Assembly: GCF_024749285.1 (NCBI RefSeq)
Contig: NZ_CP087196.1
Coordinates: forward strand, 3,162,001 to 3,226,000
DNA from: Pseudomonas sp. B21-015
GTDB lineage: Bacteria > Pseudomonadota > Gammaproteobacteria > Pseudomonadales > Pseudomonadaceae
DNA length: 64,000 bases
Reading direction: 5' to 3'
The notes below the pieces were generated by a model that was not told the origin of the DNA, ran no database searches, and saw only the letters and a program-made list of their open reading frames with translations. Shown one piece after another: positions 55,249 to 63,950 of this stretch (position 1 is its first letter; each line of letters begins with the position of its first letter). The translations under genes were made by a program, and so were the position numbers.

Positions 55249-57549
55249 TTAGTTTTTGACCACATAAACCTTGTAGGTTGGCCGACCCGAGCTGTCACGC
55301 TCGATCTCCACCCCATGATTGTCATGTTCGAAGCCCGGGAAGTGGCCATCGAACAGTTCCATCGCCAACAAGTAATCGACGATGGCCTTTTTATCGGCAC
55401 CCGCTTTTTCTCCGGGCATCATCAATGGAATGCCCGGCGGATAAGGCACGATCTGCACGGCCACGGTTCGATCGAGCATGTCGCGCACGGCGATCTGCTC
55501 GATATCGCCTTTTACCAGTCTGGCGTAGGTGGCCCGAGGCGAAGCGACCGGGTCCGGCAGCAAGGTGTAGGCCGCATCCATGTTGTGCAGCATCTGCGAG
55601 CTGATCATGTCCCGGTGCATGGCTTCGGCCAGGTCCTTGAGCCCCATGCCGCTATAGCGCTCGGCGTGGCTGAGGACCAGGTCGGGCAGGACCTGCTCCA
55701 GCGGTGTGTTGCTCTCGTAATGTTTCTTGAACTCCATCAAGCCGGCGATCAGCGAGCCCCATTTACCTTTGGTCACGCCAAGGCTGAACAGCACGAGAAT
55801 TGAATACGGCTCGGTTTTCTCAACCACGATGCCGCGACTGGAGAGGAAGGACGACACTAGCGGCGCGGGGATACCGCTGTCCTCCATCTGGCCCTCGAGT
55901 GTCTGGCCAGGTGTCAGCACCGTGACCTTGATCGGGTCGAGCATGCAGTAATCAGCACCCAAGTCACCGAAGCCATGCCAACTGGCTGTCGGTTTGAGCA
56001 CCCAGGCGTCGCCGTGATGCAGAACTTCAGGGTTGAGTTCGGCGAAAGGAACACCGTTGACTTCATCCGGTTGCCAGACACCAAACCACCAATCGTTGCC
56101 ATCGCGCTCACGTATCTCATCGCTCAGGCGAGCCATGGCCTGGCGAAAGGCGATCGCCTCGTCGATGGACTCATCAGTCAGGTAGCCCCCCGCGTCATCC
56201 ATCATTTTCGACGAGACATCGATCGAGGCGATGATGCTGTACTGCGGTGACGTCGAGGTGTGCATCATGAAGGCTTCGTTGAACAGAGCCGGCTTGACCT
56301 CAACTTTGCCCGAGCGGACATGGATCATCGAAGCCTGTGAGAGCGCCGCCAGTAACTTGTGGGTAGAGTGGGTGACTGTGACGGTGGCATCGTCGGGGTG
56401 GCGTTCGCCACGGTGCATGCCATAGCGGCCCTCGTAAAGCGGATTGAAGCGCGCATAGGCATACCAGGCTTCGTCGTAGTGGATGCGATCGACGCTCTGG
56501 CTCAGCTCGCGGGTGGTGGTTTGCACGTTGTAGCAAAGGCCATCGTAGGTCGAGTTGGTCAGCACCGCGAGCACCGGGGGCGTTTGTTTATCGCTCACCA
56601 GCGGGCTGTCTGCGATTTTCCTGGCAACTGCAGCCGGCGTCAGTTCTATAAGGGGGACCGGCCCGATCAGGCCCCGAGCATTGCGCCTTGGACGCAAATA
56701 CAGCGGCACCGCCCCAGACATATTCAACGCATAGTTCAACGACTTGTGGCAGTTGCGATCGACCAGCACGGCATCGCCGTCGGTCACTGCTGAATGCAGG
56801 ACGATCTCGTTACTCGCCGAACTGCCTCCGACCGAGAAAAAGGTGAAGTCGGCACCGAACACCCGGGCCGCGAACTTTTCCGCTTCATCTATGGGGCCTG
56901 AGTGGTCATTCAACGAGCCCAATTGGCCGACCGAAACACTGAGGTCGGAGCGAAGCATCTGCTCACCATAGAAGTCGAGGAACGTACGCCCGACAGCCGT
57001 TTTCATGAATGCCGTGCCGCCGGTATGGCCAGGGGTGTGCCAGGAATACTCGTGCGTATCGGCAAAGTTGACCAGCGCGCCGAAGAACGGCGGCAGGATG
57101 GTATCCAGGTAACGGCGGGCTGCCGCTTCTATGCGCCCGGCGATGAATTCGGCGCTGTCTTCAGGCTGCCAGATAAACCCGTCAATGCACTCGATAAATG
57201 CCAACGGAACCCGGCTCTGATGGGCTTGGCTCATCCCCAGCATGATCGGCAGTTGAGCCGTTCGCCGGCGCATCAGCTGGATAAGTTGCAGGGCCTGATC
57301 AGGCGCGTTCTCACACAGGCCCCATCCAATGATCGCGCAGCAGTAGGTCGAATTTGCCTTGATGGCGATTTCGGCCTCATCAAGAGATCTCACCCATTCA
57401 ACTGCCACTTCATTCTCGTGCAGCGCTGTGGCGATGGATTGGACACTGCGCACCAGAATGTTGTCGTCGGTTTCCAAGGCATCAGCCACGATCAACACGG
57501 GGTAGCGCTGCGCCAGGTCGGCGGGTAACCGTGTTTGCGAGCGACTCAT
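55249..57549 (-). CDS. Orn/Lys/Arg decarboxylase, AdiA/LdcA-like
   Basis: The 766-residue PLP fold-III decarboxylase has an N-terminal wing domain (about 1-130), the core with WHTPGHTGGTAFMKTAVG (170-187), SVGGSSASNEIVLHSA (239-254), the PLP aspartate/histidine pair YDEAWYAYARF (358-368) and the PLP lysine in THSTHKLLAALSQASMIHV (Lys398), and a C-terminal domain from about 590. Length is close to arginine decarboxylase AdiA and Pseudomonas LdcA. Which of arginine, lysine or ornithine it uses cannot be read safely. It follows the SpeF-like gene by 33 bases. Confidence 0.9.
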   Translation of the reverse strand: MSRSQTRLPADLAQRYPVLIVADALETDDNILVRSVQSIATALHENEVAVEWVRSLDEAEIAIKANSTYCCAIIGWGLCENAPDQALQLIQLMRRRTAQLPIMLGMSQAHQSRVPLAFIECIDGFIWQPEDSAEFIAGRIEAAARRYLDTILPPFFGALVNFADTHEYSWHTPGHTGGTAFMKTAVGRTFLDFYGEQMLRSDLSVSVGQLGSLNDHSGPIDEAEKFAARVFGADFTFFSVGGSSASNEIVLHSAVTDGDAVLVDRNCHKSLNYALNMSGAVPLYLRPRRNARGLIGPVPLIELTPAAVARKIADSPLVSDKQTPPVLAVLTNSTYDGLCYNVQTTTRELSQSVDRIHYDEAWYAYARFNPLYEGRYGMHRGERHPDDATVTVTHSTHKLLAALSQASMIHVRSGKVEVKPALFNEAFMMHTSTSPQYSIIASIDVSSKMMDDAGGYLTDESIDEAIAFRQAMARLSDEIRERDGNDWWFGVWQPDEVNGVPFAELNPEVLHHGDAWVLKPTASWHGFGDLGADYCMLDPIKVTVLTPGQTLEGQMEDSGIPAPLVSSFLSSRGIVVEKTEPYSILVLFSLGVTKGKWGSLIAGLMEFKKHYESNTPLEQVLPDLVLSHAERYSGMGLKDLAEAMHRDMISSQMLHNMDAAYTLLPDPVASPRATYARLVKGDIEQIAVRDMLDRTVAVQIVPYPPGIPLMMPGEKAGADKKAIVDYLLAMELFDGHFPGFEHDNHGVEIERDSSGRPTYKVYVVKN

Positions 57550-57582
57550 GGGCGTCTCCTTTAGAAAGTGGCTGGCGATGCA

Positions 57583-59766
57583 TCAGGTTTTGAGTACGTA
57601 GCCATAGGCACTGGTGCGTCCGCCTTCCTGCTTCAGATAAACGCCTTGCAGTTCCGGTGTGAAGCCGGGCAAGCGGTTGATGCCATCCTCAAGCGCCAGG
57701 AAATACTTCAATACCGCGCCACCCCATATTTCGCCGGGCACCACGCAAAGGACACCCGGCGGGTAGGGCAACGCGCCTTCGGCAGCAATGCGTCCATCGG
57801 CTTGTGCCAACGGCACCAACTCGACATTGCCGCGGATGTATTCGATCTGCGCCGCCTGAGGGTTCATCGCCTTTTTGGGAAAGTGCTCCTTTCGGAACAT
57901 GTCTTTCTGCAGTTGCTGAACATTGTGGCTGCGGTAGAGGTCGTGCATCTCCTGGCAGAGCTGGCGGATCCTGTAGTCGCGATAACGTTCCTGGTACTGC
58001 TCGTAGATCGCCGGAAGCACCCTGCTCATGGGGGCATCATCATTGATGAAACGTTCGAAGCGCGTTAACTGCGCGGCGAGATGGCTCATTTTTGCCCAAT
58101 CTTCGGCGGGTGTAAGCAGAAACAGAATCGAGTTGAGATCGCATTTCTCAGGAACGATGCCGTTCTGCCGCAGGAAGCTCGCCAGGATGCCGGCATGGAT
58201 ACCAAAATCGGTGTAGCTGCCGTCGACGGGGTCAATGCCAGGTGTTGTAAACAGCAACTTGCAGGGGTCGATGAAATATTGTTTGTCGGCATACCCGGGG
58301 AAGGCGTGCCAGCGATCCTTCGGATGAAACTCGAAAAACCGAACGTCGTTGGCGATCTCATCGGTCGGGTAGTCCTGCCAGGGGCGACCATCGATGGTGC
58401 CCGGTACGAATGGGCGGATCATGGTGCAGGCTTCCATGATCAATTTGCGCGCATTGATGCCGAACTTGACGCAGTCTTCCCACAGGCGCAGGCCGCTGCG
58501 GCCAGCATGGATGCGCGCATTGACATCCAGTGACGCAAACAGCGGATAGAACGGGCTGGTGGAGGCCTGAGCCATGAAGGCATTGTTCACTCGAGCATGG
58601 TTGCAGTAGCGTGCCTGACCCTTTATGTGCCGGTCCTTTTTGTGGATCTGTGAGGCCTGGGAAAAGCCGGCTTGTTGCTTATGCACCGATTGAGTGACGA
58701 AGATACCGGGGTCGTTCTTGTCAAGATCGAGCAGTAGTGGCGAGCAGTCCTTCATCATCGGTATGAACTGTTCGTAACCGACCCAAGCCGAATCGAAGAG
58801 AATGTAGTCGCACAGCTGACCGATTCGATCGACCACCTGGCGGGCGTTGTAAATAGTGCCGTCATAGGTGCCGAGCTGGATAACCGCCAGACGAAACGGA
58901 CGCGCCAGCGTGGCCTTGTCTGGAGCGACCTCGTTGATCAGCTCACGCAGGTAGTCTTCCTCGAAGCAGTGGGCGTCTATTCCACCGATGAAACCGTAGG
59001 GATTGCGCGCGGTTTCCAGATAAACCGGTGTGGCACCCGCCTGGATCAGGGCGCCTTGGTGAACGGACTTGTGGTTATTGCGATCGAACAGGACCAGATC
59101 GCCCGGCGTGAGCAAGGCGTTGCTGACGACCTTGTTGGAGGCCGAGGTACCGTTGAGCACAAAGTAGGTCTTGTTGGCGTTGAACACTTTGGCGGCATGT
59201 TTTTGTGCAAGCAGCGCAGGACCTTCGTGGATCAGCAGATCGCCGAGCTTGACGTCGGCGTTGCACAAGTCGGCGCGAAACAGTGTTTCGCCAAAGAAGT
59301 CGAAGAATTGTCGGCCGACCGGATGCTTGCGAAAGAACTGGCCGCCCTGATGGCCTGGGCAGGCAAACGTCGCGTTGGCTACTTCGTAGTACTGCTTGAG
59401 CGCATTGAAGAATGGCGGGAGGAGGGTGTCTTCATAAGACTTCGCAGCGGTTTCGAGTTGGTGTCCATAGTGATCGAGGTTGTTTTGCGATAGATCGAAA
59501 ACACCATTTACCTGCAGCAGCACGTCTTGCAGTTGCTTGTAGATGTCCAGGGCACGATTGCCGCCGTCCTGGGAGACGACCAGAAAAATCGGGATATCGA
59601 AACCGGTACGTTTAATGGTTTCCAGCGCGCCGGCCAGCACATCGTCTCGGGAAACCACAGCTACCGCCACGTCGGTAAAGTCGGTCTGGTCGAAGGGGAC
59701 AATTTCTCGGCCCGTACGGAAGCAATCACGAACCGAGACGCTGGCGGCAATTTTCAAGTAACTCAC
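57583..59766 (-). CDS. speF: ornithine decarboxylase, SpeF/SpeC-like
   Basis: Ornithine decarboxylase makes putrescine and consumes a proton. The 727-residue protein has the wing domain, ACPGHQGGQFFRKHPVGRQF (135-154), NGTSASNKVV (205-214), LFDSAWVGYEQF (323-334) and the PLP lysine in TQSVHKQQAGFSQASQIH (Lys363). Length matches E. coli SpeF (about 730). The start is GTG at 59766 with GGGGG upstream. It is the first gene of speF-like, adi/ldc-like, potE-like, binding protein, resembling the acid-inducible speF-potE operon with an extra decarboxylase inserted. Confidence 0.92.
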   Translation of the reverse strand: MSYLKIAASVSVRDCFRTGREIVPFDQTDFTDVAVAVVSRDDVLAGALETIKRTGFDIPIFLVVSQDGGNRALDIYKQLQDVLLQVNGVFDLSQNNLDHYGHQLETAAKSYEDTLLPPFFNALKQYYEVANATFACPGHQGGQFFRKHPVGRQFFDFFGETLFRADLCNADVKLGDLLIHEGPALLAQKHAAKVFNANKTYFVLNGTSASNKVVSNALLTPGDLVLFDRNNHKSVHQGALIQAGATPVYLETARNPYGFIGGIDAHCFEEDYLRELINEVAPDKATLARPFRLAVIQLGTYDGTIYNARQVVDRIGQLCDYILFDSAWVGYEQFIPMMKDCSPLLLDLDKNDPGIFVTQSVHKQQAGFSQASQIHKKDRHIKGQARYCNHARVNNAFMAQASTSPFYPLFASLDVNARIHAGRSGLRLWEDCVKFGINARKLIMEACTMIRPFVPGTIDGRPWQDYPTDEIANDVRFFEFHPKDRWHAFPGYADKQYFIDPCKLLFTTPGIDPVDGSYTDFGIHAGILASFLRQNGIVPEKCDLNSILFLLTPAEDWAKMSHLAAQLTRFERFINDDAPMSRVLPAIYEQYQERYRDYRIRQLCQEMHDLYRSHNVQQLQKDMFRKEHFPKKAMNPQAAQIEYIRGNVELVPLAQADGRIAAEGALPYPPGVLCVVPGEIWGGAVLKYFLALEDGINRLPGFTPELQGVYLKQEGGRTSAYGYVLKT

Positions 59767-59801
59767 AACATTCCCCCAAGCCGGTGCGAGGGCACCTGCA
59801 T
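59763..59801 (-). CDS. possible 12-residue leader peptide of the speF-like gene
   Basis: A tiny frame MQVPSHRLGGML ends with a TGA that overlaps the speF start as GTGA. Its last codons contain the speF ribosome binding site. It has no good ribosome binding site of its own. E. coli speF has a regulatory leader peptide (SpeFL), but this one does not resemble it. Confidence 0.25.
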   Translation of the reverse strand: MQVPSHRLGGML

Positions 59802-59924
59802 TTGAGCGCTGTCAATATGTGGGCTACTGCAAAAAGCCCTGATCTAAATATTTGGCAATATTGGGTATAGACTCATCTTGGCCAGTCGGGATTTTTTTCT
59901 TCACTGCCCGAGAAGCCTTGTGTA

Positions 59925-60173
59925 TCAATCCTGAGAAAGCTGCTTTAGCGAGTGAGGTACATCGTGCTGATCGAGAGGCGGACTGGAGGAAATCGTCTCC
60001 GACCACAGAGGATGATGTGTAATCATTTCCAGAGAGTGCGGAGCATTAATTCGCGAATTCAATCTCTCGACAAACGACTCAGCTCCATCAAGGCTGCGAA
60101 AGCTCGCCACCCACAGGCCCATGTGAACCCTCCAGCGATTCTGCGCAGGGTTTTGTTCAATATAAATCTTCAT
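59925..60173 (-). CDS. small conserved-looking hypothetical protein
   Basis: The 82-residue frame begins MKIYIEQNPAQNRWRVHMGL and continues WVASFRSLDGAESFVERLNS, a compact soluble sequence like short Pseudomonas proteins with an N-terminal beta strand pair and one helix. GGAA precedes the ATG at 60173 by about eight bases. No function recognised. It lies upstream of the speF-like gene on the same strand, 158 bases away. The following gap at 60174-60475 holds no recognisable feature. Confidence 0.55.
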   Translation of the reverse strand: MKIYIEQNPAQNRWRVHMGLWVASFRSLDGAESFVERLNSRINAPHSLEMITHHPLWSETISSSPPLDQHDVPHSLKQLSQD

Positions 60174-60475
60174 TTGACGCGTTCCAAAAATGCAGAGGTC
60201 AGTCGTCCTGACGTGTGCAGGCTCATCCCTTTGCTTTCTGTGTACGGTGTACGCTGGCGGTGAGCAATCCATGGCGTTGCATCGTTGCGTGTTTGCCAGC
60301 GTGTACTCGCTCAACCGGCAAATTATTGATCTATATCAACCATCCTGGCCTGTTTGCCCGCTGCCTAATACCGTATGTCGGACAGCAACTGTCCAGCTCG
60401 ATACGTGCTCTGTATACGCAGCGACGGGGCGATCGAGACCACAATTTAGAAGCGCTCTAAAAGGGGGAAACGAGC

Positions 60476-60936
60476 TTACGGAGAGCGGAAGAGTTGAGTG
60501 TTATTGTTAATGATGGTTTGTATGATTTCTACCGAACCATTGATGGCGAATTGAACCTCCATGCAAACGAGTAAAAAACCCATCAAGCGTAATATGGGAT
60601 CAATCCCTGACTCTCTGTTGCTTTCATAATTAAGTCTGAAGCGCGCAAACAGCACCAAAGAATTATAGAAGTTGAAAGAAAAATCAATGGTGGGGCTGTT
60701 AGCAATGCCCAGGACGGAAAAGTCGTGCTGTGTTTAATGGTGGCAGAAGCACTTATGTAGTAGGTGAGTGTCATGATAATAAAGACATACACTGCAGTCA
60801 GGAGTGCCTGTTTGTTTTTTTGTTCTCGACTAAGCCCTTGGGAAAGGGCTAGAAAAAGCGCCACGGTGGTAGGGGGGTTGATCAATGGCAGCAACGCCAG
60901 CAGCCCAAGAATGATCGCGTCGAATAAACTGTCCAT
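60476..60936 (-). pseudogene. marC: MarC family membrane protein with a central deletion and frameshift
   Basis: From ATG 60936 the frame gives a MarC N-terminus (LGLLALLPLINPPTTVALFL; LLTAVYVFIIMTLTYY) and then jumps to [20 protein letters not shown], skipping about 70 residues. After [10 protein letters not shown] a further frameshift is needed to reach the C-terminus [20 protein letters not shown]. MarC proteins are normally about 200-220 residues with six helices. The combination of deletion and frameshift means no functional product. Confidence 0.85.
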
Positions 60937-61014
60937 GCTTGGAGATCCTGCAAATAGCTGAAAATTCCGCATATCGCCTACACCCGTACGTTGGCTGGTT
61001 GTTGCGGCGGAGAA

Positions 61015-61233
61015 CCGGTCACCAGCGTGGATGTGACCTCCGTCGACATGCTGGCCGAGTTGGACGAAACTTTGAATGAGGCGGGTATCAAGTTGTGCGT
61101 GGCCGAGATGAAGGACCCGGTCAAGGACAAGCTAAAACGATTCGGGCTTTTCGCGCGGTTTGGCGAATCGGCGTTTTTTGTAACAATAGACGATGCCGTC
61201 GACAACTATCTCGTGATTCATCCGGCGGATTAG
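61015..61233 (+). pseudogene. C-terminal STAS-domain fragment of a SulP anion transporter
   Basis: The plus-strand frame VTSVDVTSVDMLAELDETLN, KLCVAEMKDPVKDKLKRFGL and FVTIDDAVDNYL matches the end of the cytosolic STAS domain of SulP sulfate/anion transporters. No transport domain or start precedes it; the sequence upstream is the 5' end of the opposing marC remnant. The gene body has been deleted. Confidence 0.8.
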
Positions 61234-61906
61234 CCACCTCCAGTTCCACGCGGAATTGTTTTAGAGAAGTTTGGCGCAAGCTAAAGATTGCTTTGAAACA
61301 GATTAGTCATAACCAAAAAGAATAGATAATTTGCTTTTGCATTGCATTTGGTTATTTAAGCGAGATAGGGCAGACCTAGCCTCAAGAGGACTTGCCAGCC
61401 TTCAAGAGAGCCTGGAAAGCCTTCCCAGTGGCTTGTTCAGCCTCCTGGGTGAGAACTGTCATAAGTGCTGGTTAGTTTCTTCCTTATTTGCCGGATCCGA
61501 CGGATCATCTAGCAAGCTTGATATTTTTTTTCAGGCAGTTAACTTGGTGGCTTTGTTCGCCGTCAGATGGCAAAACTGTGCATCTGAATTTGGCGAATTC
61601 CACTAGGTTGGCTCCAATGGGTGTGGTCTTGATTTGAGCTAGAAGTTTGGCGCTTGCGGACCGTTCACGTTCCCTTTGGGATTATCAGAAGACCCAAATA
61701 TAAGTGCGATGATTGCAGCCCAGCCATTTTTCCATTCGGTACGGAGCTGCATGCATTTTTTCCATCAACGGTGGACGCAACGATGTTGTTTCTGGGGAAC
61801 GGCATTCAAGCGCAGTAACTGACGCCATGCTGTGCATGACTGCGAGGATGGAGGCTTTGCCAGGCTTCAAATCTGACCGCCAGAGCTCCTCAGCTCCGCA
61901 TATTAC
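61234..61906. other. eroded stretch next to dif with one short open frame
   Basis: No gene is recognised. A 76-codon minus-strand frame at 61685-61915 begins MRCVICGAEELWRSDLKPGK with a CxxC pair, and its start lies inside dif; it has no recognised match and may be spurious. A 91-codon plus-strand frame at 61331-61606 is also unmatched. The region probably consists of gene remnants. Confidence 0.45.
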
Positions 61907-61934
61907 ACATCGCATAATGTATATTATGTTAAAT
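61907..61934 (+). other. dif: dif site, chromosome dimer resolution (XerC/XerD)
   Basis: The 28-base site consists of an 11-base XerC half ending CGCATAA, the 6-base centre TGTATA and the 11-base XerD half TTATGTTAAAT. The last 24 bases are identical to E. coli dif as I recall it; only the four outermost XerC-side bases differ. It is normally present once per chromosome at the replication terminus, where FtsK-activated XerCD resolves dimers. Octamers GGGNAGGG in the preceding 60 kb point at it almost uniformly. Confidence 0.93.
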
Positions 61935-62225
61935 GATGTGTCAGAGCGGAACTTTTACAAAATGTCCATTTTTACGATCCTATGACTATTTTTCCAAGAA
62001 CCTGTGTCGCGTTGAAATTCATGGCCTTACCCTGCATTCCTCTCAGCTAGCCTAGACTAACCGTCCACTGACCAGTGTCGCGTACCATTCAACGTCTACA
62101 CTCACTGCTAACAAATCCAATATTACGATGCTGGTATCCACATGGCGTCACCGTTTGTCCCTTTCCCAATTTTCTGCCCTTACGCTGAATAGCGTCCATC
62201 AAGCCTCAGTCAATTTCCAAAAAAT

Positions 62226-63183
62226 GCCGATGTGATCGCTAAGCTGGAGGCTGTCACAGCTTCCAGCCGTCCATTTGTCAGCGCTTGACTGCCAACGATA
62301 TCTGGCATGGTTGGCGCATAGCTGGAATCCTGAGCAAGCTTCTGAGGCTTACTATTTCGAAACCACACACTTCGAGCGCCTTCTAAACTGGAGCTTCTCT
62401 CAAGGCATTTCATTATTGGATTTAGAATCCAATGGTCTCCTTCAGTACGCGTCCTTTTTCTGCAATCCGCCGCCTGACTGGTGCACTACGAAAGCATGTT
62501 CAAAATTCCTCGCGGATCCATTGGAGCGTTACCAGAACTGGATGATCAACCCTGACTGGCGGCCGTTCCTTTCGTTACCTCGTGACGCATCACGCCAACT
62601 TGGTCTCGCGCAGGCCGTTCTGAATAAATTCTATGACTTTTATTATCATGAAATTTCCTCAAGCCGATCCATACCAATCCTCAAAGGTAAGTCCCTGCAC
62701 TCGAAGAATTCGCCAAAATTGACAGATTATGAAATGGATTGGTATCTGAGTAATCTTCAAGACTTACGTTACAGTGAGTCCTACAAAATAATCACGCTTG
62801 TATATTTTGCACTCGCTAGGAGTTCAAGGCTTAAGCGACGGCGATTGATAGGCACGCGGAGTAGCCCTGGATTACGCAACCAATTTTCTAAAAACTTTGA
62901 TGGCAAATGGGGAGAAACGCTACCAGGAGGTGAATTCAAAGCCTTGGGTAAACAATTCACCTTGATTTTTGAAAGATATCTGAGGCATTTGGGGCTGGAT
63001 CCTGAAATGCCGATACCTCCACACAGGCTGTTTGCGACATCACCTGACGGGAAATTTGCGAGGAAATGCAGAGAAGAACTGATCAGAATGGCCCTCAAGT
63101 CTGAGGATCTCCAGATCAAAGAGGCTGCAGAAAAATTCCAATACCTCACATTTTCTACCTTGCGAAGATCCTCAATCTTCTAA
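62226..63183 (+). pseudogene. tyrosine recombinase (phage-integrase type), frameshifted and truncated
   Basis: The main frame has a core-binding domain (YFETTHFERLLNWSFSQGIS; WMINPDWRPFLSLPRDASRQ; LAQAVLNKFYDFYYHE) of integrases related to XerC/D. The expected upstream residues ADVIAKLEAVTASSRPFVSA lie in another frame ending at a TGA near 62285, so the gene is frameshifted. The catalytic domain is poorly conserved and stops at FSTLRRSSIF, before the active-site tyrosine region. Only a TTG could start the main frame. It lies 290 bases from dif, which suggests a relic of a dif-targeted element. Confidence 0.7.
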
Positions 63184-63515
63184 CCAAACTCGTATTCCAT
63201 GCAGTGGATATCGTTGATGGAGAAGAAATACGTGCCCTCCTCCTCTTTCTTTCCTAGCATGAGCGTTAGGCGCGCCACCACGCCCCCATGAGCTGTAATT
63301 ACGAAGTTGGAGGCAACGTGCGTGGTGCGCTGGACACGATCAGAAAAATGAAGAGTTCATCAACATGACGCTAGCTGTGTTGATGGTACCGAATTGACCT
63401 TGCTTCCGTAGGTGGTAGAAACAGTAGACAGTCACACCACTGGCGGTTTCTGGCCCAGAGTGTGTAAAAACACAATCGCAGCTCGCCCTTCACAGGCTAG
63501 GTGCCAGTCGCTCGG
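63184..63515. other. gap after the recombinase relic
   Basis: These 332 bases show no convincing gene, repeat or RNA. The recombinase family C-terminus might once have continued here, but I see no active-site motif in any frame. Confidence 0.4.
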
Positions 63516-63950
63516 TCATACGTTCTCATTATCCGATCGGATAAACGAATACCGATCGATATCAGACCTAAGCTGCCAACCTTGACTGTGCCAATAGTTA
63601 GCAGCTGTTACATTGTTCTTGAAAACGTCAAGATGACATTTAAGTATTCCGTATTTCTCAAGACTCGAAAGACAGCGCTCTACCAACGCATTTGCTATGC
63701 CTTGCCGCCGATACCGAGGAAGGACAACCAAATGTTGCAAATATCCTCTGCGGCCGTCGTGCCCACACATGATGCAACCGCAAAGAACGGCTCCGACTTC
63801 AGCAACGAAGCTCATCCCGGGATTTCGCTCTAAGTATTTCGAGGTTGACTCACGAGAGTCGGCATCACGGAAGGAAACGCCTGGGGTACGCCTCATTAGA
63901 TCGATGACCGCATCGTAATCGTCTATGGTCATGACACGGATGTTGAACAT
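63516..63950 (-). CDS. GNAT family N-acetyltransferase
   Basis: The 144-residue protein is a complete GNAT domain: N-terminal MFNIRVMTIDDYDAVIDLMR, the acetyl-CoA loop LPRYRRQGIANALVERCL (about 77-94) and the late motif NNVTAANYWHSQGWQLRSD. It probably acetylates an amine or protein N-terminus in the cytosol; substrate unknown. The ATG at 63950 fits the family N-terminus. Unlike the GNAT relic at 13507-13797 it is intact, and it is the only intact gene seen on the far side of dif. Confidence 0.85.
   Translation of the reverse strand: MFNIRVMTIDDYDAVIDLMRRTPGVSFRDADSRESTSKYLERNPGMSFVAEVGAVLCGCIMCGHDGRRGYLQHLVVLPRYRRQGIANALVERCLSSLEKYGILKCHLDVFKNNVTAANYWHSQGWQLRSDIDRYSFIRSDNENV

Noticed and set aside
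61331..61606. 91-codon plus-strand frame near dif
   Set aside because: No start context or similarity; probably chance in a decayed region.
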